Assembly (NCBI GenBank): GCA_965603075.1 | Contig: CBFDBO010000004.1 | Span: 1 to 64,000, forward strand | Source of the DNA: JABJOR01 sp965603075 | GTDB lineage: Bacteria; Pseudomonadota; Alphaproteobacteria; Rhodospirillales; Casp-alpha2 | Direction: 5' to 3' | Length of the DNA stretch: 64,000 bases | Shown: positions 26,065 through 34,175 of the stretch, piece by piece | How the letters are laid out: every line of letters begins with the position of its first letter | Numbering within the stretch: the first letter of the stretch is position 1 | The notes under the pieces: model-generated | Seen by the model: only the letters and a program-made list of their open reading frames with translations | What the model was told of the DNA's origin: nothing | Database searches by the model: none | Made by a program: the position numbers and the translations under genes

Positions 26065-27579
26065 TTAAATATTGAATTTCTTTGGTGGTAACGACCCACC
26101 AAAGAAATTCTTCATTTTTGAGATGAATTGCCCAACCGCAGAAGATACTTTTGTCTCGACCTCTTCTTTGGTGGACCGTGATAAGATCAATTCATTTTGA
26201 AGGTCACGCTCCACAACGGCGCGTCCCAATGTTTCAGCAAGATCAGGATTGCGCTCAAGCAAACTGGCAATACAGGACTTGGTGATTTCACAGATAATGG
26301 ATTCCGCAACACAGATAATAGTGGCGGACCGTGGTTCTCCGGTTAACAGGGATTTTTCGCCAAAGAAAGTTCCTGGTGCCAGATCGGCAACTTTGACTTG
26401 CGTTCCATCGGGTTGATCGATCAGCACTTCAATAAGCCCTTCGGCAAGGATAAACATGGAATTGCCTTCTTCACTCTGTTTGACGACGATTGAGCCTTTG
26501 TCCAACGAATGAATAGACATGTGCTTGGCGATGAATTCTATTTCATCAATATCCAAATTATTAAACAATGACAGTGTTTGAAGCTGGCGGACTTGGTCTT
26601 TTAAATACGACCAATCTTTATGCCGCCATGGCATCCTCGCCATGAACACATCCTGCCGGGGATAGGAAATGCTCAAACCCGCTTGATTAATGTGCTGAAC
26701 GACGGCTTGCGTTATTGTATTTCGTGCTTTGGTTGGGGACACATCAGCGGGTTCAAGAAAGTAACGTAAGCGATATTGAACACCATAGTCGGTGATGCCG
26801 TTAACACGAACTTTGGGAGGGGGGTTGGCAAGGGGGCCTTTGGACCCAATTGATGAGACCAACGCTGCCGACAAAACCCGAATGGCCCTATCTGATGGGA
26901 CCGAGAAATCCAAAACAAAATCCAGCTCAAAGCGCGCAATGGAATTCGGCATTGAAAAATTCGTTAATACGGTTGTGGTTATAAAACTGTTGGGGATGAT
27001 TATCAGGTTGCGTGAGGTCGTCCAAAGACGGGTTGTACGCCAGTTGGTTTCTTCGACACGACCAATATATTCCCCCATCCGAGTATGGCAATTAATCCAA
27101 TCACCGACCCTGAACGGTCTTTCTAAGTGGATCGCCAGCCCCGAAAAAGTATCGAGGATAAGGTTGCGAAGGGCTAGACCAATGACCAAACCAAGCGCCC
27201 CGGACGCGGCCCATAGGGTGGTTACGGATTGATCAAAAACAAATCGGATAATACCGGACGCGGCCATTAAAAAGACCAGAACGCTGGTCAATTGCATAAC
27301 CAGACGGGGTGGAGAGCGGCCAAGGGCACGCTTCACAAAGCCATTCCAGAAGAATAAATTTAACGATCGATTGAACAATAAAGCGCCATTGAGCCATAAA
27401 ACGATCTGTACGGTCTGCTGCATCGGTAGCAACATGGTTTTATCGAGTGTTAAGACAGCGTGTAAATCAGCAACATAATCAGCGGCGATTATAAGCAATA
27501 TTAATAATAGGGTTGGCAACCATAACCGTTCAAGGGCATGGATACTAAGGCTTCGTAAGTTCACTAGAAAGGTCCCCAA
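26065..27579 (-). CDS. MscS-type mechanosensitive channel with cyclic-nucleotide-binding domain
   Basis: A 504-residue membrane channel. About four N-terminal helices precede the MscS pore and beta domain (GLVIGLALRNLILDTFSGLAIHLERPFRVGDWI, residues ~145-180), and a CRP-like cyclic-nucleotide-binding domain lies at about 350-450 with the phosphate-binding cassette GTFFGEKSLLTGEPRSATI. Such bacterial cyclic-nucleotide-gated channels open on nucleotide binding more than on tension. The class III cyclase at 12-15 kb could supply the ligand, which is inference. Its last codons form one half of a long hairpin shared with the convergent RND operon. Confidence 0.88.
   Translation of the reverse strand: MGTFLVNLRSLSIHALERLWLPTLLLILLIIAADYVADLHAVLTLDKTMLLPMQQTVQIVLWLNGALLFNRSLNLFFWNGFVKRALGRSPPRLVMQLTSVLVFLMAASGIIRFVFDQSVTTLWAASGALGLVIGLALRNLILDTFSGLAIHLERPFRVGDWINCHTRMGEYIGRVEETNWRTTRLWTTSRNLIIIPNSFITTTVLTNFSMPNSIARFELDFVLDFSVPSDRAIRVLSAALVSSIGSKGPLANPPPKVRVNGITDYGVQYRLRYFLEPADVSPTKARNTITQAVVQHINQAGLSISYPRQDVFMARMPWRHKDWSYLKDQVRQLQTLSLFNNLDIDEIEFIAKHMSIHSLDKGSIVVKQSEEGNSMFILAEGLIEVLIDQPDGTQVKVADLAPGTFFGEKSLLTGEPRSATIICVAESIICEITKSCIASLLERNPDLAETLGRAVVERDLQNELILSRSTKEEVETKVSSAVGQFISKMKNFFGGSLPPKKFNI
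26074..26110. terminator. Hairpin between the convergent RND and MscS genes
   Basis: A perfect 15-bp stem (GAATTTCTTTGGTGG at 26074-26088 with its complement at 26096-26110) around a 7-base loop lies 15 bases after the RND stop and inside the last codons of the MscS gene. The + strand continues TTCATTTTTG, a moderate T-run. It probably ends the RND transcript. Confidence 0.65.
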
Positions 27580-27818
27580 TGTGTAGGCGTATTATCGTTG
27601 ACCGAAATATATCAATATAACAAGAAATGCAAATTTTGATTTGAATTATGATTTTTGAGGGTAAAAGCCCCGCTGAGAACAACCAAATGAGTATTGTTTA
27701 ATCCCAAAATACAGCTATTTACATTTCAGCTATTTTTATGTGATCTCTTGGCTTGCTTTCCTATGAAAAATTCGCTTTGTTCGAATAAAGTGAGGGCGTT
27801 CACTCAAGGAGACTACAT

Positions 27819-28871
27819 ATGGCTTACAATATACTCATTCTCGGGGCATCGTACGGTTCGTTGCTTGGAACAAAACTATTGATGGCGGGACATAACGTAA
27901 CGTTGGTATGCCGTCGTCAAACCGCACAGTTGATTAATGAAGAAGGCACAGAAGTCCGCATTAAACTCAGAGGTGAGGACAGCCACCGTTCTATATTTTC
28001 CCGCGATTTACCGGGGAAACTTACAGCGAGCACCCCGCAAGATGTTGATGTTGCTGGTTACGATTTAGTTGGGCTGGCGATGCAAGAGCCCCAATACGCA
28101 AATCACACACTTCGCACATTGTTAATCAGCATTGCTGAAAAACGCATTCCCTGTCTTTCGATCATGAACATGCCACCGCTTACATTCCTTAAGCGAATCC
28201 CCGGTTTGGATACCACAAAATTGGGGGGCAGTTATACGGATCCCACAGTTTGGGATCGATTTGATCCCGATTTCATGACTTTGTGCAGTCCCGATCCACA
28301 AGCGTTCCGTCCCCCAGAGGAAAAAGCCAACGTGCTACACGTTGGATTGCCAACAAACTTTAAATCAGCCCGTTTTAGTGACCCTAAAGCCAATGAGATA
28401 TTAACCCAGATAGAAAGCGATATCGCGGCGGTACAGCTTGATGGCAATGACGTTCCCGTTAAATTGCGCGTGTACGACTCAATCTTTGTTCCCCTTGCTA
28501 AATGGAGCATGCTGCTAACAGGGAATTACCGTTGCATCACCACGGGTGAGCCACAAAGTATTCAAGAAGCCGTTCACGGCGATATCAAACAATCGGAAGC
28601 CATCTACGATTTTGTCAACCAAGTGGCCCAACGCCTTGGTGCTGACTCCGCTGACGCTGTACCCTTTGAAAAATATGCCAAAGCAGCCGAAAGCTTATTA
28701 AGGCCCTCTTCCGCCGCCCGCGCAGTCGCCTCGGGCGCACCCTTCATCGAACGGGTGGATGTGCTGGTCCAATTAATTGCCCAAAGTTTGGATATGAACA
28801 ATCCAGAAATTGATAAAACAGTCAGCATCGTTGACGACAAACTAACAGCAAACGACCCGCTGCCTGTTTAA
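27819..28871 (+). CDS. Ketopantoate reductase-like NAD(P)-binding protein
   Basis: A 350-residue protein with an N-terminal Rossmann fold (ILILGASYGSLLGTKLLMAGHNVTLVCRR) and the overall plan of the ketopantoate reductase/6-phosphogluconate-dehydrogenase-like group. It is longer than PanE (about 300) and diverges in the middle (PPLTFLKRIPGLDTTKLGGSY), so a different 2-oxo-acid or hydroxy-acid substrate is likely. The start ATG at 27819 follows AAGGAGA about six bases upstream. It stands alone, ended by a strong hairpin just after the stop. The exact reaction is unknown. Confidence 0.7.
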   Translation: MAYNILILGASYGSLLGTKLLMAGHNVTLVCRRQTAQLINEEGTEVRIKLRGEDSHRSIFSRDLPGKLTASTPQDVDVAGYDLVGLAMQEPQYANHTLRTLLISIAEKRIPCLSIMNMPPLTFLKRIPGLDTTKLGGSYTDPTVWDRFDPDFMTLCSPDPQAFRPPEEKANVLHVGLPTNFKSARFSDPKANEILTQIESDIAAVQLDGNDVPVKLRVYDSIFVPLAKWSMLLTGNYRCITTGEPQSIQEAVHGDIKQSEAIYDFVNQVAQRLGADSADAVPFEKYAKAAESLLRPSSAARAVASGAPFIERVDVLVQLIAQSLDMNNPEIDKTVSIVDDKLTANDPLPV

Positions 28872-28883
28872 TATCATATTGAG

Positions 28884-28909
28884 CTGGTCTCAGGATGCCC
28901 TGAGACCAG
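28884..28909. terminator. Hairpin after the ketopantoate reductase-like gene
   Basis: An 11-bp perfect stem (CTGGTCTCAGG / CCTGAGACCAG) with loop ATGC begins 13 bases after the stop codon. No strong T-run follows, so it may be an mRNA 3'-end stabiliser instead of a true intrinsic terminator. Confidence 0.55.
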
Positions 28910-28997
28910 TATTATGTTGAATGGCATCGTAACTGTCGCAGAGGCACTCCGGTAGAATAGGGTGTAATCCCTAAATATTGGGGGGAGGCTAGAGGTA

Positions 28998-29540
28998 TCA
29001 AAAGGCAATGATATCCATAATCTCTTCTATTCCCGCACGGGCGCATTCATCGTCTGCTGCCCCGGAAGGCGCGCCGGAAACACCAATGCCGCCGACAATG
29101 CTGCCACTCGCTTCAATGGGGACACCCCCACCCAGCATGAGGGCATTTGTTACGAACCTAATGCCCGATGCTTCTGAACCGGATCCTGTTTCCTCGGCCA
29201 GACTCAGCGTTGGTGATTTAAAACTGACGGCTGTCCAAGCTTTTCTCTGAGCAGTTTCCGGTGTGTGAGACCCGGCAAACTGATCACGTAAGATGACCTG
29301 CACATCGCCAGCACGTGTCACCACGGCAACCGCAACTTGAAAATCTCTGGTTCGACAAGCATCCAATGTGGCCTTTGCTAAAGTCAGAGCAGTTTCAGGA
29401 GATAATTGTTGAAAACTTACAAGACCTTCAGCCTTGGCAGGGGTAGCCGTGCCCATGGTAAATAGAAAAATGGCAAATAGAAAAATGGCACGTGGAAAAA
29501 TGGCAGAGATTTTCGTAACAATTTTCAGGCTATTTCTCAT
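28998..29540 (-). CDS. HbpS/GlcG-family (DUF336) exported protein in the sox cluster
   Basis: A 180-residue secreted protein of the HbpS/GlcG heme-binding-like family. The signal peptide spans about residues 1-37 and has a repeated FAIFL core caused by three 15-bp tandem repeats in the DNA. The mature part shows the family motifs AVVTRAGDVQVILRDQFAG, the Lys-rich AQRKAWTAVSFKSPT and GGGVPIEASGSIVGGIGVSGAPSG. Its 5' end overlaps the end of soxS by 4 bases, so it is the second gene of the soxS transcript. Homologues occur beside sox genes, but their role in sulfur oxidation is not established; heme or cobalamin binding is inferred from family. Confidence 0.75.
   Translation of the reverse strand: MRNSLKIVTKISAIFPRAIFLFAIFLFTMGTATPAKAEGLVSFQQLSPETALTLAKATLDACRTRDFQVAVAVVTRAGDVQVILRDQFAGSHTPETAQRKAWTAVSFKSPTLSLAEETGSGSEASGIRFVTNALMLGGGVPIEASGSIVGGIGVSGAPSGAADDECARAGIEEIMDIIAF
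29460..29504 (+). repeat. Three tandem 15-bp repeats inside a signal peptide
   Basis: Two identical copies of AAATAGAAAAATGGC (29460-29474, 29475-29489) and a diverged third (29490-29504) encode repeated FAIFL units in the hydrophobic core of the HbpS-like signal peptide. Confidence 0.85.
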
Positions 29541-29881
29541 TGTTGACTCTCCTCGTTAATAATTTGTTCCAGCATCCCCCAAAAGAAAGCTTCACCGGGA
29601 TACCCAGTAATTCGTCCAATCTCTTTGCGACCGTCGATTACAATAAAGGTTGGTGTATAGTGAACGGCACCGTTCAAATCATAATCCACTGATGATATTT
29701 TATCGATGTTATGCCTAAGCAGAGGCATCGCTTTGCCTTCTGTTGTTTTTGCATATATGGCACCGACCTCCTGATCCCAGACTTCGCACCATTCACAACC
29801 TTCTTGCTCTACCATAATAAGCTGGCTCGCTGAGGCAGGGAAAGCAATTATGACTAAAAGTACGGTAATTAATTGGTACAA
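29537..29881 (-). CDS. soxS: SoxS thioredoxin-like periplasmic protein
   Basis: A 114-residue exported thioredoxin-fold protein. A signal peptide covers residues 1-19 (LLVIIAFPASAS). The redox motif is Cys29-Glu-Trp-Cys32 in QEGCEWCEVWDQEVG, a hallmark of SoxS, and the cis-proline loop is YTPTF. In Paracoccus SoxS keeps the SoxY carrier cysteine active by reducing it. It is transcribed away from soxX, with 311 bases of AT-rich regulatory DNA between the two starts, and is followed by the HbpS-like gene. Confidence 0.85.
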   Translation of the reverse strand: MYQLITVLLVIIAFPASASQLIMVEQEGCEWCEVWDQEVGAIYAKTTEGKAMPLLRHNIDKISSVDYDLNGAVHYTPTFIVIDGRKEIGRITGYPGEAFFWGMLEQIINEESQQ

Positions 29882-30192
29882 CTATACACCTCCTTAATAC
29901 GAGTATTATTAAATATTTTTATAATTTAAATAGCAATATTCCATATGAAACTTATTAATACGACTGTATAGGCACAACCAAATTAATAAAAATTATTAAA
30001 GTCAAAATTTGTATTCTTAAATTTAAGTATATCACAATATATCAGGTTTTTTTCAAGTCTTCTTTATAAAATAATATATAATATATTGATATTTAAAAAA
30101 ATCTGTATATGATATTTCGTATAGTCAGTATAAGTGCAAAAAAAGTGGGATCACCACAGCCATTATACAGACGGTCAGAGTGGGAGAGAACT
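29882..30192. promoter_or_regulatory. Divergent soxS-soxX regulatory region
   Basis: A strongly AT-rich 311-base gap holding the promoters of both sox transcripts. Two copies of TTAATACG occur at 29894-29901 and 29955-29962. The first lies in the perfect inverted repeat TAATAC-GA-GTATTA (29895-29908) and the second in a looser one, ATAC-GACT-GTAT. They are candidate operators for the ArsR-type SoxR encoded at 36 kb. An open frame from 30109 into soxX is not considered coding. Confidence 0.5.
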
Positions 30193-30654
30193 ATGAAGTT
30201 AAAACTTACATCATGTGCGCTTGCCGCGCTAATTTTTACATTTAATCAACCTGCTCAAGCTCACGATATTGTCGTGACTAACGGGGCTATTGAACAATCA
30301 TTAACAGGACAGGCTGGCGACCCTGCTAAGGGGCGAAAGATTGCTATTCACCGCAAGAAAGGTAATTGCCTAGCCTGCCATACAATGCCAATTCCAGAAC
30401 AACAATTCCACGGCGAGGTCGGTCCTGATCTCGACGGTGTCGGAAGCCGTTATTCTATCGCTGAGTTGCGCGCCCAAGTCGTCGACGCAAAAATAGCCAA
30501 TCCGGATTCTTTCATGCCGGCATTCCACCGAAACAAAGCATTACACGGTGGAGAAAACTTACACAGGGTTTTGAAGGGCTTTAAGCAAAAGACGATTTTA
30601 AGCGCTCAGGAAGTTGAAGATGTTGTCGCCTATCTGGCAACATTGACTGAGTAA
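30193..30654 (+). CDS. soxX: SoxX, monoheme cytochrome c of the SoxXA complex
   Basis: The small cytochrome subunit of SoxXA, which attaches thiosulfate to the SoxY cysteine in the periplasm. The protein has 153 residues with a signal peptide (1-23, ending AQA), one heme site Cys59-Leu-Ala-Cys62-His63, and the SoxX hallmarks EVGPDLDGVGSRY and the distal methionine segment NPDSFMPAFHR. The longer frame starting at 30109 was rejected because the ATG at 30193 follows GGGAGAGAA and begins a proper leader. It is the first gene of soxXYZA. Confidence 0.93.
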   Translation: MKLKLTSCALAALIFTFNQPAQAHDIVVTNGAIEQSLTGQAGDPAKGRKIAIHRKKGNCLACHTMPIPEQQFHGEVGPDLDGVGSRYSIAELRAQVVDAKIANPDSFMPAFHRNKALHGGENLHRVLKGFKQKTILSAQEVEDVVAYLATLTE

Positions 30655-30703
30655 CGATTTGGCGAATGTTAATTGCGGTGAACCCGCAGGAGGATTGAAG
30701 ACT

Positions 30704-31177
30704 ATGTTAAAGACGAAACATCAAGTAAACATTCAGATGACACGTCGCACTGTGCTTACGAGTGGAGCGGCTGCTTTTATGGCCCTTTCACTCAGCAAGT
30801 TTGCACATGCTACATCTGCTGATGTAGACGCACTTGTTGCAAAGATTGCCAATGGTCAAACACCACAGAGTGGTAGAATTGACCTCAGTATGCCTCAAAT
30901 CGCAGAAAACGGTAATGTTGTACCTTTATCTGTATCTGTTGAAAGTCCAATGAGTGATACAGATTATGTAAAATCAGTTCATTTATTTGCTGATGGAAAT
31001 CCCTCACCAGAAGTTGCGAGTTTTCATTTTACACCGATGAGTGGACTGGCAAAGGCTTCGAGCCGTATGCGTATGGCAAAAACCCAAAACGTCGTAGCGC
31101 TCGCTGAAATGAGCGATGGTTCTGTTTACATGGAAAGCGTCCTGGTCAAGGTGACCATTGGTGGATGTGGCGGTTAA
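30704..31177 (+). CDS. soxY: SoxY, sulfur-carrier subunit
   Basis: The carrier protein of the Sox system, 157 residues. The C-terminal GGCGG presents the cysteine on which thiosulfate and its oxidation products are carried. The N-terminus has a twin-arginine signal (MTRRTVLTSGAAAFMALS), consistent with export of a folded SoxYZ complex. The start chosen is the ATG at 30704, ten bases after CAGGAGG; an upstream TTG at 30659 has no such signal. Position between soxX and soxZ is standard. Confidence 0.94.
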   Translation: MLKTKHQVNIQMTRRTVLTSGAAAFMALSLSKFAHATSADVDALVAKIANGQTPQSGRIDLSMPQIAENGNVVPLSVSVESPMSDTDYVKSVHLFADGNPSPEVASFHFTPMSGLAKASSRMRMAKTQNVVALAEMSDGSVYMESVLVKVTIGGCGG

Positions 31178-31199
31178 TCGACTTATAGGAGAATGAACA

Positions 31200-31529
31200 A
31201 TGGCTAAAGAAGCAAAAGCACGCATAAAGGCTCCCAAGTCGGCAACGAAAGGTGAGCCATTTGAAATCAAGACTCTGATAAACCACAAAATGGAATCAGG
31301 ACAACGCAAGGACAAGGATGGAAACAAAATTCCACAATTGATCCTTAATAAATTCGTCGCATCATTTAATGGCGCTGAGGTTTTCTCTGCGGACTGGCAT
31401 GCTGCAATTGCAACCAACCCGTATATGGCTTTCCATATGATCGCCAATGAAAGCGGAACGTTGGATCTTGCTTGGACAGATGACAATGGCGAAGTTTACA
31501 CCAAATCCAAAGACATCTCTGTTGGATAA
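31200..31529 (+). CDS. soxZ: SoxZ, partner of SoxY
   Basis: A 109-residue immunoglobulin-like protein that forms the SoxYZ heterodimer and travels to the periplasm on SoxY's Tat signal, which explains why it has none of its own. Typical sequence is ARIKAPKSATKGEPFEIKTLINHKMESG and the DWHAAIATNPYM segment. It lies 22 bases after soxY with AGGAG before its ATG. Confidence 0.94.
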   Translation: MAKEAKARIKAPKSATKGEPFEIKTLINHKMESGQRKDKDGNKIPQLILNKFVASFNGAEVFSADWHAAIATNPYMAFHMIANESGTLDLAWTDDNGEVYTKSKDISVG

Positions 31530-31552
31530 CTAAGATAGAAAGGCCACATATA

Positions 31553-32353
31553 ATGTTACATAAAATTACATTTAGTCTTGCTGTCGCAACTATGTTTTTA
31601 GTTGGATATTCAACAGCAAATGCTGCCGATGATTGGGGTAAATACCAATTTGGTGATACTCGAAGTGGGTATACCTACGCAACGATAGAAACCCGTGCCA
31701 TACAGGATGATGATTTCGCGAACCCTGCATTCTTGTGGGTCGATCAGGGAGAGGAACTCTGGTCAACGGCAGAGGGTGAAGCCGGGAAATCATGCGCCAG
31801 TTGCCATGGTGAGGATGCCTCCGAAATGAAGGGCGTCGGAAATACTTATCCTAAATACAATGAAGCACTGGGTAAACCAGTTAACATCGAGCAACAAATC
31901 AATATTTGCCGTACGGAAAATATGAAAGCGAAACCCTATAAATGGGAATCAAATGAAATGTTGGGCATGACGGCTTTTGTGAAAAATCAATCCATTGACA
32001 TGCCGATCAATGTGGATATTTCCGGGCCGATGATGAGCTTCTGGCAAAAAGGTAAGGACTATTATAACAAACGCCGGGGCCAGCTAGATATGTCTTGTTC
32101 CAATTGCCATATTGATAATGCGGGTATGATGATCCGGGCAAACCTGTTGAGTGGAGGTATGTCAAATGGGTTCCCCACGTATCGACTTAAATGGCAGAAG
32201 ATAGGCTCTTTACATCGTCGTTTTAGAGGTTGTAATAAGAATATTCGTGCAACACCATCAAAGTATGGTTCGGATGAATACGTCAATCTGGAAGTGTACC
32301 TAAGCCATCGTGGTAATGGACTTCCCCTTGAGTCACCGGCAGTCAGAAACTGA
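31553..32353 (+). CDS. soxA: SoxA, diheme cytochrome c of the SoxXA complex
   Basis: The catalytic subunit that forms the cysteine-thiosulfonate bond on SoxY, 266 residues. The signal peptide ends at residue 24 (TANA). Two heme sites are present, CASCH at 81-85 and CSNCH at 182-186, so this is the diheme type. The active-site cysteine ligand is Cys227 in RRFRGCNKNIRA. It is followed after 20 bases by a strong terminator hairpin, which separates it from soxB. Confidence 0.94.
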   Translation: MLHKITFSLAVATMFLVGYSTANAADDWGKYQFGDTRSGYTYATIETRAIQDDDFANPAFLWVDQGEELWSTAEGEAGKSCASCHGEDASEMKGVGNTYPKYNEALGKPVNIEQQINICRTENMKAKPYKWESNEMLGMTAFVKNQSIDMPINVDISGPMMSFWQKGKDYYNKRRGQLDMSCSNCHIDNAGMMIRANLLSGGMSNGFPTYRLKWQKIGSLHRRFRGCNKNIRATPSKYGSDEYVNLEVYLSHRGNGLPLESPAVRN

Positions 32354-32373
32354 TCTGATAGCTCATATATTAT

Positions 32374-32411
32374 TAGGGGGGGATACCATTGGGTGTCCCC
32401 CCCTATTTTTT
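32374..32411 (+). terminator. Strong intrinsic terminator between soxA and soxB
   Basis: A 14-bp stem with one G-T pair (TAGGGGGGGATACC at 32374-32387, loop ATTG, complement at 32392-32405) is followed by six T's. Reading by eye, this is the clearest intrinsic terminator in the window, and it sits inside the sox cluster. Confidence 0.85.
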
Positions 32412-32436
32412 AACCAACATAACAAGTTGAATAAAA

Positions 32437-34140
32437 ATGCTCACCAGACGGGATTTTTTGCAAGTAACCGCGGCCACAGCAGCCATCAGCGCCGGTGGTG
32501 GGTTTGGAACAATGGGTTCTGTGGGCTCTGCCGCCGCCGCCCAACGAATTTCACAATCTGATCTGCTATCGTTTGAGCCAAAGGGTAATGTAACACTTCT
32601 TAATTTTACTGATTTGCATGCACAATTAAAGCCGATCTATTTTCGCGAACCTTCAGTAAATCTAGGTGTCGGCGAAGTAAGCGGACTGCCTCCTCATATA
32701 ACGGGAGAGGCGATGCTCTCTCACTTTGGCCTGCAGGCTGGGTCTCAAGATGCCTACGCCTTTTCTAGTAACGATTTTGTTTCTCTGGCGAGCGAATATG
32801 GCCGAATTGGTGGGTTGGATCGCATGGCGACACTTGTCAAATCCATTAGGGCTGAACGACCTGATAATACCTTGTTGCTTGATGGCGGAGATACCTGGCA
32901 AGGTTCTTATACCTCTCTTGAAACAGGCGGCGAGGACATGGTGCGGGTTATGAACGCTCTCGGTGTTGATGCCATGACGGCCCATTGGGAATTCACCTAT
33001 GGCACGGACCGGGTTCTTGATCTGGTTGATATGCTTGATTTTCCATTTCTTGCCGGCAACGTACGCGATACGGAATGGGAGGAAGAAGTCTTTGACTCCA
33101 CGGCCTATTACGAACGGGGTGGTGTGAAGATAGCGGTTATCGGTCAGGCATTCCCCTATACACCGGTTGCAAACCCACGCTACCTGATACCTTCGTGGTC
33201 CTTTGGTATTCAGGAGAAGCTGGTACAGAAACGTGTCGAGAAAGCTAAATCCGAAGGCGCTGGATTAATTGTTTTCCTAAGTCACAATGGTTTTGATGTT
33301 GACCGTAAACTTGCATCCCGGATCGACGGTATTGATGTTATTCTGACAGGCCATACTCATGATGCTATTCCTGCTGTAATCGAGGTTAACAATACGTTGC
33401 TCGTTGCATCAGGATCCCATGGTAAATTTCTGGCAAGACTTGATCTGGATGTTCAGGATAATCAGATTAAAGATTATAACTTTCGTCTAATTCCTGTATT
33501 CTCCGATGCCATCACACCAGACCCTGAGATGGCATCACTCATAAGTGATATACGTAAGCCTCACGAGGAAAAACTCAACCGGGTTCTGGGGCAAACAGAA
33601 AGTCTTTTGTACCGTCGGGGTAATTTTAATGGCACATTTGACGATCTTATCTGTCAGGCTTTGTTAAGTGAAAGAGATGCAGAAATTTCCTTATCACCCG
33701 GTTTCAGATGGGGGGCATCCTTGTTACCCGGACAGGATATTACGGTCGAGCAGGTTTATAATCAGACGGCAATTACCTATCCCAATGTTTACCGTTCAGA
33801 AATGACGGGGCAATTGCTGAAAGATATTTTGGAAGATGTAGCTGATAATTTGTTTAATCCTAATCCCTATTATCAACAGGGTGGTGACATGGTTCGCACA
33901 GGCGGTCTTGCGTATTCAATTGATATTTCACAATCAATAGGAAATCGGATTTCGGCGATGACCCACCTTGATTCTGGTGAGACAATCGATGCCAGTAAAA
34001 CCTATACAGTTGCAGGATGGGCATCGGTCAATGAAGGCACAGATGGGCCGCCAGTTTACGACCTTGTTAGTAATTATATTGAAGACCAAGGCACAATCAC
34101 AGTTAAGGATAATCAAAACATCACTGTTGTTAGTGGTTAA
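32437..34140 (+). CDS. soxB: SoxB, thiosulfohydrolase
   Basis: A periplasmic dimanganese enzyme that releases sulfate from the SoxY-bound sulfone group, 567 residues. It has a Tat signal (TRRDFLQVTAATAA), the metallophosphatase-type metal motifs NFTDLHAQL, LDGGDTWQG, AHWEFTYG and LTGHTHDA, and a 5'-nucleotidase-like C-terminal domain. The ATG at 32437 starts only 25 bases after the terminator's T-run, so expression depends on read-through or on a promoter not obvious to the eye. Confidence 0.94.
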   Translation: MLTRRDFLQVTAATAAISAGGGFGTMGSVGSAAAAQRISQSDLLSFEPKGNVTLLNFTDLHAQLKPIYFREPSVNLGVGEVSGLPPHITGEAMLSHFGLQAGSQDAYAFSSNDFVSLASEYGRIGGLDRMATLVKSIRAERPDNTLLLDGGDTWQGSYTSLETGGEDMVRVMNALGVDAMTAHWEFTYGTDRVLDLVDMLDFPFLAGNVRDTEWEEEVFDSTAYYERGGVKIAVIGQAFPYTPVANPRYLIPSWSFGIQEKLVQKRVEKAKSEGAGLIVFLSHNGFDVDRKLASRIDGIDVILTGHTHDAIPAVIEVNNTLLVASGSHGKFLARLDLDVQDNQIKDYNFRLIPVFSDAITPDPEMASLISDIRKPHEEKLNRVLGQTESLLYRRGNFNGTFDDLICQALLSERDAEISLSPGFRWGASLLPGQDITVEQVYNQTAITYPNVYRSEMTGQLLKDILEDVADNLFNPNPYYQQGGDMVRTGGLAYSIDISQSIGNRISAMTHLDSGETIDASKTYTVAGWASVNEGTDGPPVYDLVSNYIEDQGTITVKDNQNITVVSG

Positions 34141-34175
34141 TAAATTACAGTGATTACAAAGGGCGGATACATTTA

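Noticed and set aside
27694..27882. 62-residue frame overlapping the start of the ketopantoate reductase-like gene
   Set aside because: No ribosome site, overlaps a better gene in another frame and resembles nothing.
30109..30192. Upstream extension of SoxX by 28 residues
   Set aside because: The extension gives no sensible leader, whereas the ATG at 30193 has a ribosome site and starts a normal signal peptide.
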